Of a stretch of 64,000 nucleotides of DNA, positions 10,913 to 21,960 are shown piece after piece. Position numbers and translations under genes: made by a program. Origin of the DNA: Brachyhypopomus gauderio (lineage: Eukaryota; Chordata; Actinopteri; Gymnotiformes; Hypopomidae); contig NW_027506890.1 of assembly GCF_052324685.1 (NCBI RefSeq), positions 1,475,039 to 1,539,038 on the forward strand, read 5' to 3'. The notes below the pieces were generated by a model. That model was not told the origin of the DNA. It searched no databases and worked only from the letters and a program-made list of their open reading frames with translations. How positions within the stretch are numbered: the first letter of the stretch is position 1; each line of letters starts with the position of its first letter.

Positions 10913-11810
10913 GGTATCGTGTTAAATGACACTGTCGCTGTAAGGGCCACTTTGTGGGTGCCATGGGTTCAAGTCCTCTCTAGGTAAGTTTTAGAAAAAT
11001 CCACAAAGAAAATTGTCAAACTTTTTTTTTCTTAACAAACTTTTAGTTATTACATTGTGGGTAGGTGACTCATGAAGTGATACTGAAGAGTTTGAGTATG
11101 AACAGTAAGGGAATTAAAAGATGGGATTTTGGAACTACATTACATCTGATACATTTTAACTGATTTTTAAAGGTAGTGTGTAAAGGTAGTGTGTGAAAAG
11201 CAGCAGTTCAGTAGTAATAAGGTTTCGAGATACACCAGATACTTGTATGCACAGGTTCGTTATTATGGATGGTACTGCTTTAAGTTTTAATTAATTAATT
11301 AATCAATTTGTTCAAATACAAATCAGAATACTATATTTCAAATATGTATGTATTTTTTGTGTTTTAAATCAAATGCAAATCTAATTGGATAATTAACTGA
11401 ATTCTATTGAAATACAGGTATATTGTGCAGTGAGAACTGTAGCATCTCCATGGTATGTTCTATTATCCCATACTGTTATTTTCTGGTCTTTTTGGAGGTA
11501 AATTCTGTCACGCATTTTTAAAGCCATTCAAAAGCAGGAAAGAACTTGTACTTCCTGGCAGAGGGAGTGCACAAGATCTTCCACAGAATTTTCCACATTC
11601 TGGTGTACTCACCAATGCTACATGCACTGACATGCATTGGACTAAATATGGACATGTTTTAATGTGCTGTGCAATTGTCATGACATCTGGTTCCCAAATG
11701 TGTTGCTAGGATTTGCAATTCTATCTGGAAGAGTGAGACAGGCTCATGGGAAACTGTTTGCATTTTACCAATTGCCGTCCTGGAGCTGTGTGTGGGTGGG
11801 CATTGATTCA

Positions 11811-11812
<2 letters not shown>

Positions 11813-11840
<28 letters not shown>
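11813..11840. repeat. (TG)n microsatellite, expanded in unit 2
   Basis: About 14 TG repeats in unit 1. The paralogous site in unit 2 (33,043-33,104) has roughly 30 repeats, and unit 3 lacks the tract through a small deletion near 57,832. Confidence 0.85.
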
Positions 11841-11842
<2 letters not shown>

Positions 11843-12840
11843 CACAAGTACGTCCACGTGTGTGTATCCTTGCGTGTGCACTTTTAAACCCCTTGTAGTG
11901 GCACCACACGGTTCTTATTCCCATGTCTTTCCATTTTATGAAGGTCATATTATTGCTTATAAAAATAGTTTTGTTGATCACCGATGATTGTATTATTCAT
12001 TCTGTATTTCTACAGTTCTCCTTAATTGGATCACATGCTTTACATTAAGTGTCATTCACACTTAGTAAGTCAATTTCATACTTGAATACACTGTAGTTTA
12101 GAAAGAACCACCAGGACTCAGCAGGTCAAGACACTAGCGTAATTGTAAGCTGCAAGATTGATTTATGAGATCTAATTTTCATAAACAACGTGGTCTTCTC
12201 AAACAATGGAAGAGACGTGAAGGTGGCATGATTAGCTGCTCTGTGGCAGCCAGTCCAGAGCAGCACAGAGGCTAAAGCTCATTGTGCCACCTCTGCTGTT
12301 GCCATATGGTGATGCACAGCAGGTTGCACAGGAGCAGATCCAGATCTGGAGATCATTCTGGTTACACTGAACCTACTTTTCTAATCACTTCTGACAGTTT
12401 CTCCAAATGAGACAAAAATCTGGCCATTCACGTGGCAGTCATATTGTATGGCTATCCTTGAATAGCAATTAATTAATTAATATAAACATCTCATCCTCCA
12501 GGTAGGATTGGGAAGTATTCGGCATCAGGTTATCAGGAATTATTACTTGTAGGGATAAAGGAAAAAAGGCTGTCATTCAAGGAAGAAGGAAGTTCACTAT
12601 AGATAAATCTGAAATTCAGTAATTACAGGTAGACCCAGAGGAAATCAAATGCTAGTTAACCAGGTTGTTACTAAGGACTAGAAAACAGCTTGGATCATTC
12701 TCAGGTTTCTGATGGTCAGCAGGATTAGTAAAAACTTGAGAAATAAACCATATTGGAAATGGCCTTTTCCAAATGTTCACGTTACATTCAGCGTTACTCT
12801 TGTTCCAAACATCATTTAGAATCATTAAAGCATCTGTTTT

Positions 12841-13105
12841 TATTCTAAAACCTGCTGCAGGCTGCCCCTCTTTCTGCTGTACCCACAACTGTGACTGAGT
12901 CACGTAACTGCTGCCGATTTATCAGTGCTGACCCTAAAACCAGATCGTCACAGAAGAAAGTGAGATTCACCAGACTAAACTTTCTACAGCCATCTAGTTT
13001 GATGGGCTTCTGCCTAATTCTGCTCGGGTTCCTGTTCTTGGCTGACAGGAGCCTGATGTCTTAGGCTGTTCTGCTGTTATCTTCAGTCCACCTCAAGATT
13101 TGACA
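12841..13105 (+). other. Highly conserved block, candidate TMEM51-like 5' exon/promoter (unit 1)
   Basis: This segment differs from 58,801-59,065 by only two or three bases by eye, whereas flanking paralogous sequence differs at about 4%. It includes an AP-1-like TGACTGAGTCA at the start. A frame is open in unit 3 without an ATG and has a stop in unit 1, so coding is unlikely. It lies upstream of the known 5' UTR exon of the TMEM51-like copy. Role inferred only. Confidence 0.35.
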
Positions 13106-13801
13106 TGTATGTTCTGAAATGCCAATTTGCATAAAAGGAAGGATGGGAAGGAATCTAATTAATAGGCTTTAATAGCATTTTGCACCTAATTTAAAAGAAA
13201 ACAAGATATTTATTCAGATTACCCAGAAAGCATTGTTTAATTTAGCTATGAACATTTAAATAATTTATTACTTTTAATTGTATTATTATTATTTCTGAGA
13301 TGTGTACCTGCCTTAGTAAATTGGGGGACATGTCTTTAAAGATTTGTCTACAAAGCACTGACTTTGTCTGATGGATGCCACAATATTAACTAGTAAGAAT
13401 GTTACCAGTAGGTCTGCAGGGGATATTGATATTTTCAGGGCGTATACACCCCCCCCCCCAAACCCCCTGCCCCACAATGCATCCTCCAGGTCGCTGGCTG
13501 TATGGCTTTCTGAAGTCCGCTTTCATGCTGACATAGTGTAATGCATCCAGGTGCACTCGGAGAACGCGTCATCCAGCGGTGCCAAAGTACATGTTCTGAT
13601 GCCGTCAGACCTTAGAACCGCTGTCATCAAGACGGAATTTCCCACCTGGCATGTGGCCTTACACACATTCTTCTCTACTGTATTGAGGAACCGTTTCCTT
13701 TGCTAGGAAGTGAGTGACAGCATGACTAGCTGCTTCCGTCTTTCCCTGTCAGGCTTATACTTTGTCCTTTTTGCAGAAGCCCCAGACACGGTTGTTTGTT
13801 C

Positions 13802-14149
13802 TTAGCCAGCTTTTTTGCTAAAGCCAGTTGAGCAATTTGACAGTGTAGCATATTTTGCAGAATGGTATATGCACAAACGGTCATAAAGATTCGTTGTCTG
13901 TCCGTCTTTGGCACGGATTACATCAGCACAAATCCTGCACACCACTTCAGTGTCTCTTGGATGACCTATTTTTCTAGGCCCAAACCCAAAGTACTGACAG
14001 TTGGGTGATGTGGTCCCTTTTTTAGCGACCAGGTTTCTTGATACCATCGTCACATCTCTGTGACTAGTATATGTAGATGGTACAGAGGAGAGACAGAAAT
14101 GATGGAAAGATAGGAGTGGGGAGGAGGGCCTATGAATGATCTCAAACAT
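13802..14149 (-). pseudogene. hAT/ZBED-type transposase N-terminus remnant
   Basis: The minus-strand frame contains LVAKKGTTSP, QYFGFGPRKIGHPRDTEVVC, RICADVIRAKDGQTTNLYDR and IYHSAKY. This is the BED zinc-finger pattern (Cx2C with a distal H/H and the TTNL signature) of hAT transposases and ZBED proteins. No catalytic region follows, so it is a dead fragment. Confidence 0.7.
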
Positions 14150-14429
14150 GCAGCAGAATAAAAATAGTCATTAATTAATAGCAATTAAGGTATTAAAGAT
14201 ATTCTTTGAATATCGTTGAAAAGTGTAAAATAATGTAAAAGTATGTAAAAATGTATATTACCTACCGTTCCACTGTAGACATCAAGATGGTGCCAGTTAG
14301 TCACTGTCCAGACCAAATCTAACATTTGGAAGGATTTTCTCATGGCTGTACAACTACTAGACTTTGCAAATGAAATGTGTTAAGGTGTGTGTGTGTGTGT
14401 GTATATAAATATATATATATATATATATA

Positions 14430-15957
14430 TAAGACCTTCTAAAAGAATTAGCATATTGTGATAAAGTTCAATAATGTAATGATAAAAATTTTACTTTCAT
14501 GTATTTTAGATTCATTGCACACCAACTGAAATATTTCAGGTCTTTTATTGTTTTAATACTAATGATTTTGGCATACAACTCATGAAAACGCAAAATTCCT
14601 ATCTCACAAAATTAGCATATCATGAAAAGGTTCTCTAAATGAGCTAATAACCTAATCATCTGAATCAACAAATTAACTCTAAACACCTAAACAAGATTCC
14701 TGGGGCTTTTAAAAACTCCTAGCCTGGTTCATTACTCAAAACTGCAACCATGGGTAAGACTGCCGACCTGACTGCTGTCCAGAAGGCCATCACTGACACC
14801 CTCAAGCAAGAGGGTAAGACACAAAGAAATTTCTGAACGAATAGACTGTTCCCAGAGTGCTGCATCAAGGCACCTCAGTGGGAAGTCTGTGGGAAGGAAA
14901 AAGTGTGGCAGAAAACGCTGCACAACGAGAAGAGGTGAGCGGACCCTGAGGAAGATTGTGGAGAACGGCCAATTCCAGACCTTAGGGGATATGCGGAAGC
15001 AGTGGACTGAGTCTGGAGTAGAAACATCCAGAGCCACCGTGCACAGGCGTGTGCAGGAAATGGGCTACAGGTGCTACATTCCCCAGGTCAAGCCACTTTT
15101 GAACCAGAAACAGCGGCAGAAGCGCCAGACCTGGGCTACAGAGAAGCAGCACTGCAAATTTTGCATGTCATTGGGAAATCAAGGTGCCAGAGTCTGTAGG
15201 AAGACTGAGGAGAAGGAAATGCCAAAATGCCTGAAGTCCAGTGTCAAGTACCCACAGTCAGTGATGGTCTGGGGTGCCATGTCAGCTGCTGGTGTTGGAC
15301 CACTGTGTTTTATCAAGGCCAGGGTCAATGCAGCTAGCTATCAGGAGATTTTGGAGCGCTTCATGCTTCCATCTGCTGAAAAGCTTTATGGAGATGAAGA
15401 TTTCATTTTTCAGCACGACCTGGCACCTGCTCACGGTGCCAAAACCACTGGTAAATGGTTTACTGACCATGGTATTACTGTGCTCAATTGGCCTGCCAAC
15501 TCTCCTGACCTCAACCCCATAGAGAATCTGTGGGATATTGTGAAGAGAAAGTTGAGAGACGCAAGACCCAACACTCTGGATGAGCTTAAGGCCGCTATAG
15601 AAGCATCCTGGGCCTCCATAACACCTCAGCAGTGCCACAGGCTGATTGCCTCCATGTCACGCCACATTGAAGCAGTCATTTCTGCAAAAGGATTCCTGAC
15701 CAAGTATTGAGTGCATAACTGAACATAATTATTTAAAGGTTGACTTTTTTATATTAAAAACACTTTTCTTTTATTAGTCGGATACAATATGCTAATTTTT
15801 TTTTTTTTTTTTGCCAAAATCATCAATATTAAAAGGCTTGAACTACTTCAGTTGTGTGTAATGAATCTAAAATATATGAAAGTCTAATGTTTATCAGTAC
15901 ATTACATAAAATAATGAACTTTATCACAATATGCAAATTTTTTTAGAAGGACCTTTA
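14430..15957 (+). mobile_element. Tc1-like transposon, full length but defective
   Basis: Long terminal inverted repeats: left begins AGACCTTCTAAAAGAATTAG, right ends with its complement around AGAAGGACCT, followed by GCATATTGTGATAAAGTTC in both arms. It sits in a TA microsatellite, consistent with TA target choice. A transposase frame lies between the repeats. Confidence 0.9.
14750..15710 (+). pseudogene. Tc1 transposase, frameshifted and lacking the first catalytic Asp
   Basis: ATG at 14,750 opens MGKTADLTAVQKAITDTLKQ and hits a stop within 29 codons because of a single-base deletion near 14,820. The frame then runs open from about 14,824 to the stop at 15,710. It keeps the HTH, the second catalytic Asp in FQHDLAPAH and the Glu in SPDLNPIENLW. 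The block that normally carries the first Asp (the DESKF motif) is missing: TEKQHCKFCMS replaces it after an in-frame deletion. Both lesions make it inactive. Confidence 0.9.
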
Positions 15958-15968
15958 TGTATGTATGA

Positions 15969-16009
<41 letters not shown>

Positions 16010-17738
16010 TAGGGGTGGGCATAGATTACATTTTTTAATCTAGATTAATCTCACTGAAATCTTGAAATTAATCTATATTAAAATGGCTCATATGCGTGCT
16101 ACCCAAGTAATGACTAAAAGTCAGTTTTTGAGATAGGGTTTCTTAATACAGAGGGTGCATTAGACCAGGGGCTCATCTCCTGTTTTCAAAATGCATCAAT
16201 GACTGCTTGAGGAAGCTGTTCTACTTTGATACTTGAAGAAAAAAACATGCTCAATAAAATGTAGGCTACTCGTGTTCAACGGTTTATTCAGTTAAACATG
16301 AATTTGTAAGCCTACATACTGTACATTAAAAGGGGTTGATAACATGGTTATTCAGCTAAACATGATATTTGAAATGTAAGCCAACATTTAGTACATTTAA
16401 CCTCACGGACGTAATTTTCAAAAGTCAGTTTTGGTCCTCTGCAGTTTTAACGGTTAAAAAGAAATATTTAAATAGCGACGAATCTAGCGCTAGGACCATG
16501 CAGAAAACGACCGCTCCGAGCTCCGCTCCGGTAACACTTTACGTTCCTAAAAATGAATTTTCCATGAAGCAAACCTGGCGACTTCGTGGCTGCATCCATG
16601 TAAAAACACGTACGATTTGTAATTCACAGGTTTGAAAACTCGTTCTCGCCCCTACTGTGCAATTTGGTTAGGAATACAGCCGAGCTAAACTATCAAGTTG
16701 AAAGTCATCATAGTTTGCGATTTCAAAATAAGAGCGGATAGCGCGATTGAAAAAAAAGATTCCTAAAAAAAGAAAACACTTTTCAAAACAGCTCGCGGGC
16801 CAGAAATAGATAGGGCCACATGCGGCCCACGGGCCGCTATTTGAGTATGGGGGGTCTATAGTCTTTTCTTTGTACCAGTTGACCGCTGGTCATTATATCC
16901 TTCATTTGGATCGAGTCACGGGTTTTTGGTTTGCGCACGTTTTCTATTAAACCATCCGTTTTCCCTGAGACTTGCCGTGATCGCTTCCTTTTTGTTTCGC
17001 TTACCCTGCCCGTCACAATATATATTTGGTTTTAGTGATTCCTGACTTGGTGATTTGAACATCTCAGTATTGCCAGTATTAGGCAGGTGGTCTGATGCAT
17101 TGTATGAAGAGTCAATTGTGTGTATTTTATTGTATTTCCAAGGACCTTGCGAAAAGTGCTGAACAACAAGAAATATTTACTTTTTCAGTTGTAAAAAAAA
17201 ATCTGCTCAGCTTTCCTATCAGCTCAAACCAGTATGGCTGTTCTTCTCTGACCTGTGATCAGCAAGACATTTTCATCCACACAACTGCCACGCTTGACCT
17301 TGTGCTGCTGCAACATGATTGGCTGATTGAATAATTACTTTAATCAGCAGATGCACAAATGTTCCTAATAATGAAATATATTACCTAAAAAGTGAGCATA
17401 TTTGTAACTCTGGCTGTGATTGCAATGATATACAACTGCAAATATCTTGGGCAACCGAGAAATAAGTCATTTATCTGGGCATGAAGTGTGCAGAAGAACA
17501 CTATAATACATAAAAACACTACCGCAGTAAAATACTTTGGCAATTGAACATTAGTATTATAAAAAGTTGTTTGTTTCCTATTGGAAAATATAGTTGTAAA
17601 CATTCTGTTCTACTGTTCTGCATGGCACAGCAACAATGATGCAGTCATGATTTACAAAACCAAAAAAATCTCCAAGCTTGAAAATGACTTCAACTGTATT
17701 TTAGTTGCAGTTGAAGAGCTTCTTTTGTCTCTTGGCAG

Positions 17739-17846
17739 TTTGGGCAGTACGCCACCTTATCTGAAGTCAGAGAGCAACACTCTCGTGACAGTCAGACACT
17801 AACAGAGAATGAAGAGCAGCCAGCTTCGGTGGAAGAATCCTGGAAG
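17739..17846 (+). other. Candidate 5' UTR exon of TMEM51-like copy 1
   Basis: A segment bounded by a strong acceptor (TCTCTTGGCAG at 17,738) and a donor (GGAAG|GTTTTA at 17,847), conserved almost exactly in unit 3 (62,388-62,495) but deleted from unit 2. It precedes the coding exon and contains no usable ATG, so I read it as untranslated. Confidence 0.5.
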
Positions 17847-18061
17847 GTTTTATTATTTTGTTTGTTTGCTGTCTTCTTTGTGTAAGCAAGTAAATATTCA
17901 TATGTTCATATAAATACTCATATTAATATAATCTGGAACTTTAAACACAATCTTCTCAGGTGCACAGTGCTGTACTGTTTCCAATGTGAGTTTAAGATTA
18001 GCGTTTTTGAGTAAAATAGTCATCATTGTTAATGTTGACTAATTGTGCTTCTTGTTTTTAG

Positions 18062-19561
18062 GTCAGAAACTACACGCCAGAGAAAGTGCACAACACAGAC
18101 ACCTCTCCAAGAGCATCAGGATGAGATTAATTGAAAGACGCAAGTGCGGGAATGACTGAGACAGGCGTGTATCTGAGAGAGCCACCATACCCTACAGGGG
18201 CCGGCCTCCTCCGAGCTCCGGCCAGAGCAACAGCATGAAGTCTTGCTGTCTGTGTGTCATGACTGCTCTGGGCCTGGGTCTGGTGGTCATAGGTGTGATC
18301 GTGACAATGTGGAACAGGGACTCGCCCACGAGCAAACACCATCGCGGCACGGGCTCCCCCGAAATCTCCTGGTCGGGGGTGTCGTTGTGCATAGGCATAG
18401 CCTTTCTGCTGCTGTCTCTGATATTCAGCATACAAAAGATACAGTGTACACGGGGAGAGCAACAGTCCAGCGACGGCGTGCCCTCTTCAGCAGGGGGGGG
18501 CGAGAGGTGAGCGAACACACCGCAGAGGCGGGGCTTAACTCCAGCTCCCGCCCAGCCGCAGAACGAGCACGCTCAGTCAGGACGGGGAAGTGAACGCGTT
18601 ACAGGGGTTCAAACACAGACCCCGATGCAGTGGTGTTATTGGAGCATTCTAAAGACATTTGGCACAGTCAGTCTTGCTCAGAACACGTTTATTCAAGAAC
18701 ACAATAACCTTTTCGAGGTAGAGATGGAGAGACGAGCTGCAAACAGTTTGCTTGAATTTATTTGTAAGGGAGCAAACAGACACGTAAATAAATGGAGAAA
18801 TGGGATAAATTAGTTTCCATCATTGGAGGCTGTGTGGTTATTCACCCGGGGTAAAACAGGGTGAGATCAAGTGCTACATTGCTACACGGTGTACCTTGAT
18901 TCAGCTTAAATGAGCTCCATTTTCAATTCAGTACATGTCCTCTCTCAATGCTAATTTCATTTGCATTTTTCAACACTATTAAATGTATTGTAAATTTGTC
19001 ATATTTACCCCATACAGAAGAAAAACCCCTGTTCATATATGAACAAGTGAAAACATTTATGTTGAATGCACAGAATACAAAGCTAGAAACCCATTCTATG
19101 CTAAATGTTTTTCAGTGCATAAATCGTTGAAACAACCCCCACCCTAAAATATGGGGGGGAATGAAAGCATGGTCTATTTGAGTAACATATGTCTGTATTT
19201 GTGTATGTGTAGGCAAAGAGAAGCTGAATGCTTTGCTGTGCCCAGTTATGAGGAAGTGGTCGACAATGATCAATACACTGTTGGACATCTCTCTGAACCA
19301 AATTACTGCACCACCGACCTTCCAGCCTATGAGGATGTGATGGTGACAGATTGTGGGACGGAGTTCTCCGATAAACTGTGCGCGCGACCCGCCCAGACTC
19401 GACAAGACGCACACGGTTCTGTCCCGCAGCCTGCACTGATCCGTAGGAACGAGACTCCAGGACTCGTACAGGAACCGATCACCCCTCCGCCGCAGTACGA
19501 CGCACTTCCCCCTGAACTCCACCGCGTCACACTTACCAGTTGTTCACTAAATCTGAAGTGA
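18062..19561 (+). CDS. tmem51: TMEM51-like transmembrane protein, copy 1 (two coding exons)
   Basis: Predicted protein of 206 aa. Coding exon 1 is ATG 18,235 to 18,506; coding exon 2 is 19,213 to TGA 19,559-19,561; the 5' UTR of the exon begins at 18,062 after TTGTTTTTAG. Two membrane helices: about residues 9-27 (TALGLGLVVIGVIVTMW) and 44-63 (VSLCIGIAFLLLSLIFSI). The cytoplasmic tail has tyrosine motifs VPSYEEV and LPAYEDV and a C-terminal PPPQYD with a PPxY (WW-domain binding) motif. These features and the two-exon form match TMEM51, whose function is poorly known; human TMEM51 is about 253 aa and, as I recall, lies beside KAZN. The tail is shorter than in TMEM51: a basic stretch still visible behind the stop of copy 2 is absent here. 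Start chosen at 18,235 because it precedes TM1 and the upstream frame is closed. Confidence 0.85.
18152..18238 (+). promoter_or_regulatory. Overlapping upstream ORF before TMEM51-like copy 1
   Basis: ATG at 18,152 opens 28 codons whose TGA (18,236-18,238) overlaps the main ATG (18,235) as ATGA. A second uORF starts at 18,121 (12 codons, stop 18,157-18,159). ATGA overlap is a termination-reinitiation geometry. Both are kept in copy 3; copy 2 has lost the overlapping stop (ATGG). Confidence 0.5.
18235..18506 (+). CDS. tmem51: TMEM51-like copy 1, coding exon 1 (both TM helices)
   Basis: Encodes the short N-terminus, TM1, a hydrophilic loop (HHRGTGSPEIS), TM2 and a post-TM linker (CTRGEQQSSDGVPSS). 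Donor GTGAGC at 18,507; ends on two bases of an Arg codon completed by exon 2. Confidence 0.85.
19213..19561 (+). CDS. tmem51: TMEM51-like copy 1, coding exon 2 (cytoplasmic tail)
   Basis: Acceptor TATGTGTAG at 19,212. Encodes QREAECFAVPSYEEVV through PITPPPQYDALPPELH to TGA. Contains the PSYEE, PAYED and PPQY motifs. Confidence 0.85.
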
Positions 19562-20219
19562 GGGGAGGTGCTCTCACTCTGCAGTGACATTGTAAACGCC
19601 TCCAAGTGCATCAGTGGTGCTGTCTTCATTATAGTGCTCCCATTCAGAATGGATATGGGTGTCTGATTTTAAAGGGACAACAGTAGAGTTGGATCAGAGC
19701 CAAGAGTAAAGTTATGATGTACTTTATAGCTTCCATGCCATCAAAATATGTCTGACCTGTAGGTGACTTAAACAGTCAAGTTTTCAAGAAGCTTCCACTG
19801 ATCCATAATGCGAGCTGCTGTTCTTATTAATCTCTGATATTTTAACCAATTGAAGCAATGGATTGATGCAAGTTGTGACCGGTGCAACAAGGAGGGCTAG
19901 CCAACTTGATGCAATTCACGAACATTCCTTCCTTGTATGAATTAACTGTCCATTTGAAACCTGTTGGCACTTCTGATCATCAAACCATCATGTGAAATGC
20001 TGGTGAATGGCCTTCTCAACGCACTCAATCCATATGTCGTAAACGTACACCTGAGGCAATACGGCAGTTGGGACTTCTTATGAACACCACTGATTTTTCT
20101 CCTATTTTTGCGGTCACTGACCCAGAGGTTAAGGTTACAACATTCACCTCTATGATGGGGTCTATTTTGGATACAGTAGTCCCATTAAAGAAATTATCAA
20201 TTACGAATAAAGACAAGCC

Positions 20220-21753
20220 GTGGATGACAAATTAAACATCTGTGTGCAAATTAAACATCTGATAAAGGAGAGACGGTGCAAGTTTTGCTCTGGAAACAAA
20301 ACTGCTTACAGAAACCTACAGTCACTTACAGTCATTGTTAGAAAGATCAAGACAGCAAAGCAGGAATACTACAAGAAAGAGGTGGAGGAACTGCAGTATT
20401 CTAGGTCAAAACAGTGGTACAAATCCATTATAGCACTAATGGGAATGGAGAATCGTAAGCAAGCCGTAATATCATAGGATCCCGAGACCATGCAGCAGGA
20501 ATGTGATACGTTGGCTAAGCACTTTGCGTCAGTATGGGATCAAGTGGCTCAGACTACTCCCTCCGAGGAGGAGGTTACCAATCAACTTTTGAATGTTCCT
20601 ATACCCTTCCTAAGTATTGGACAGGTCAAAGCTAGACTCCGTAGAGTCAATGGGGGGAAGTCGACTGGACCTGACTGTATACCCTCTTGGGTTTTAAAGA
20701 TTTTTTATGAAGAACTGGCACCTGTGTTGAGATTTTTTTATGCATGTATACGACACAGTAAATTTCCAAAGCCGTGGAAAGAAGCTCTGGTCAAAGCTGT
20801 TCCTAAGAACGGTAGGCCTAATTTTCCAGTTGACTATCGTCAAATATCCTTAGTCAGCTTTGTTGGCAAAGTGTTTGAAGGGATCCTAAGAGATGCCCTT
20901 CTGGAGGATATAACTTCCAAAATTGCTACTTCCCAACATGGTTTTATGGCAAGAAGATCAACTGTGACTGCCTTGATCCAGATTCTTCAAAGCTGGCATG
21001 AAGCACTTAATAATCAACACAAGATGGATGTTCATGCAGTGTTTGTTGATTTCTCACGAGCATTTGATACAATAAATCACTGTCAGTTGCTTCATACATT
21101 GGCTAGTATGGCCATCAGACACCCCCTCTGGCTTATTGTTAAAAGCTATCTGAGTGACAGAGTGCAGAGGGTGCAGTGGGGATCCTGTGTATCTGAGCAC
21201 TGTGCAGTACCAGCTGGTGTTCCACAAGGAGGAATGTTATCTCCATTACTTTTTGTTATTTGTATTAATAGCCTGGATGCTCATCTGCCTACTTCTCTTA
21301 TTCCAGTGAAATATGCTGATGATCTTACAATCACAGAGTTTCTGATGGGGTCTCTACCAGGCTTGACTCAGAAAGCCCTGGATTCTGTGGCTAATTGGGG
21401 ACAGTTGGTTGGTTGGTTGGTAATTGGTTATTAGTGCTAGACATCAGGATAATATTCCCTCTCCACCATCTCCAATCATTTCTGGCTAAAATATCAGTAG
21501 AGTCACTACTTTCAAACTATTGGGAGTCCAGATTTCATCTGATTTATCCTGGGACACTCACATCAAACATATGATTATAAAGACAAGACCAAGGATCCAC
21601 TATCTTGCAGTGGCTAAAAGAGCTGGTCTTCCATGTGAGGTCCTCCAACAAATATATTTGACTTTTATTCGTCCAGTCCTTGAGTATGCTAGCCCTGTTT
21701 GGGGTGAGCTGACCAAAAAACTCTCAGAGGAGTTAGAAAGGGTACAAAAGTGA
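20220..21753 (+). pseudogene. LINE reverse transcriptase, broken
   Basis: One frame from 20,220 to 21,434, interrupted only by TAG at 20,475-20,477, then a shift to the frame of 21,520-21,753. RT landmarks are present: GGKSTGPDCIP, FVDFSRAFDTINH, GVPQGGMLSPLLF, and the catalytic KYADDLTI; the later part has LGVQISSDLSWDTHI-type and FIRPVLEYASPVW motifs. This is typical of CR1/L2/Rex/Jockey LINEs. The stop and frameshift make it non-functional. Confidence 0.88.
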
Positions 21754-21796
21754 TGCTGCAGGATTATTGGCATCCCTTCATCATCTCTCCCACTAC

Positions 21797-21960
21797 TAGG
21801 GTTGCCACCTAGGTCTGACAAAAAACAAGGACAAATTAATTTTTTTTTTTGCCGGGACCGAATATTAAAAAGAAGGAAAACCGGGACAGCCCGGGAAAAC
21901 CGGGACAGCAACGTGAAAACCAGGACAGTCCCGGCAAAACCGGGACAGGTGGCAATCCTA
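21797..21960. mobile_element. hAT-like MITE inside the LINE
   Basis: 164 bp bounded by TAGGGTTGCCACCT and its complement AGGTGGCAATCCTA, with internal repeats of CCGGGACAG. Flanking 8-mers CCCACTAC and TTCACTTC match at five positions, a decayed duplication at best. Confidence 0.7.

Larger units (their letters stand above)
13680..17024. mobile_element. Transposon cluster present in unit 1, absent from unit 3
   Basis: Unit 3 joins directly across this site (59,549). The 3.3 kb holds a ZBED/hAT transposase remnant on the minus strand, TG/TA microsatellites (14,386-14,430; 15,969-16,008), a Tc1 element, a hAT-type end TAGGGGTGGGCATAGATTA at about 16,010, and further unclassified repeat sequence. 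Deletion in unit 3 is the alternative to insertion in unit 1. Confidence 0.65.
6370..19800. repeat. Segmental duplication unit 1
   Basis: This block runs from the kazrin minisatellite and 3' flank through the first TMEM51-like gene. It matches unit 2 in pieces: 6,590-8,050 with 22,505-24,019; 8,060-12,290 with 27,844-33,436; 17,998-19,450 with 33,440-34,960. It matches unit 3 (57,076-64,000) from about 9,290 to 19,360. Gaps between pieces are transposon insertions or deletions listed separately. Confidence 0.9.

Noticed and set aside
10930..10985. tRNA-like B box (GGTTCAAGTCC) in all three units
   Set aside because: No matching A box or cloverleaf arms; at best a decayed SINE fragment.
16975..17017. 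LTR-like end (GCCCGTCACA)
   Set aside because: No partner LTR, no TG start and no target duplication could be found.
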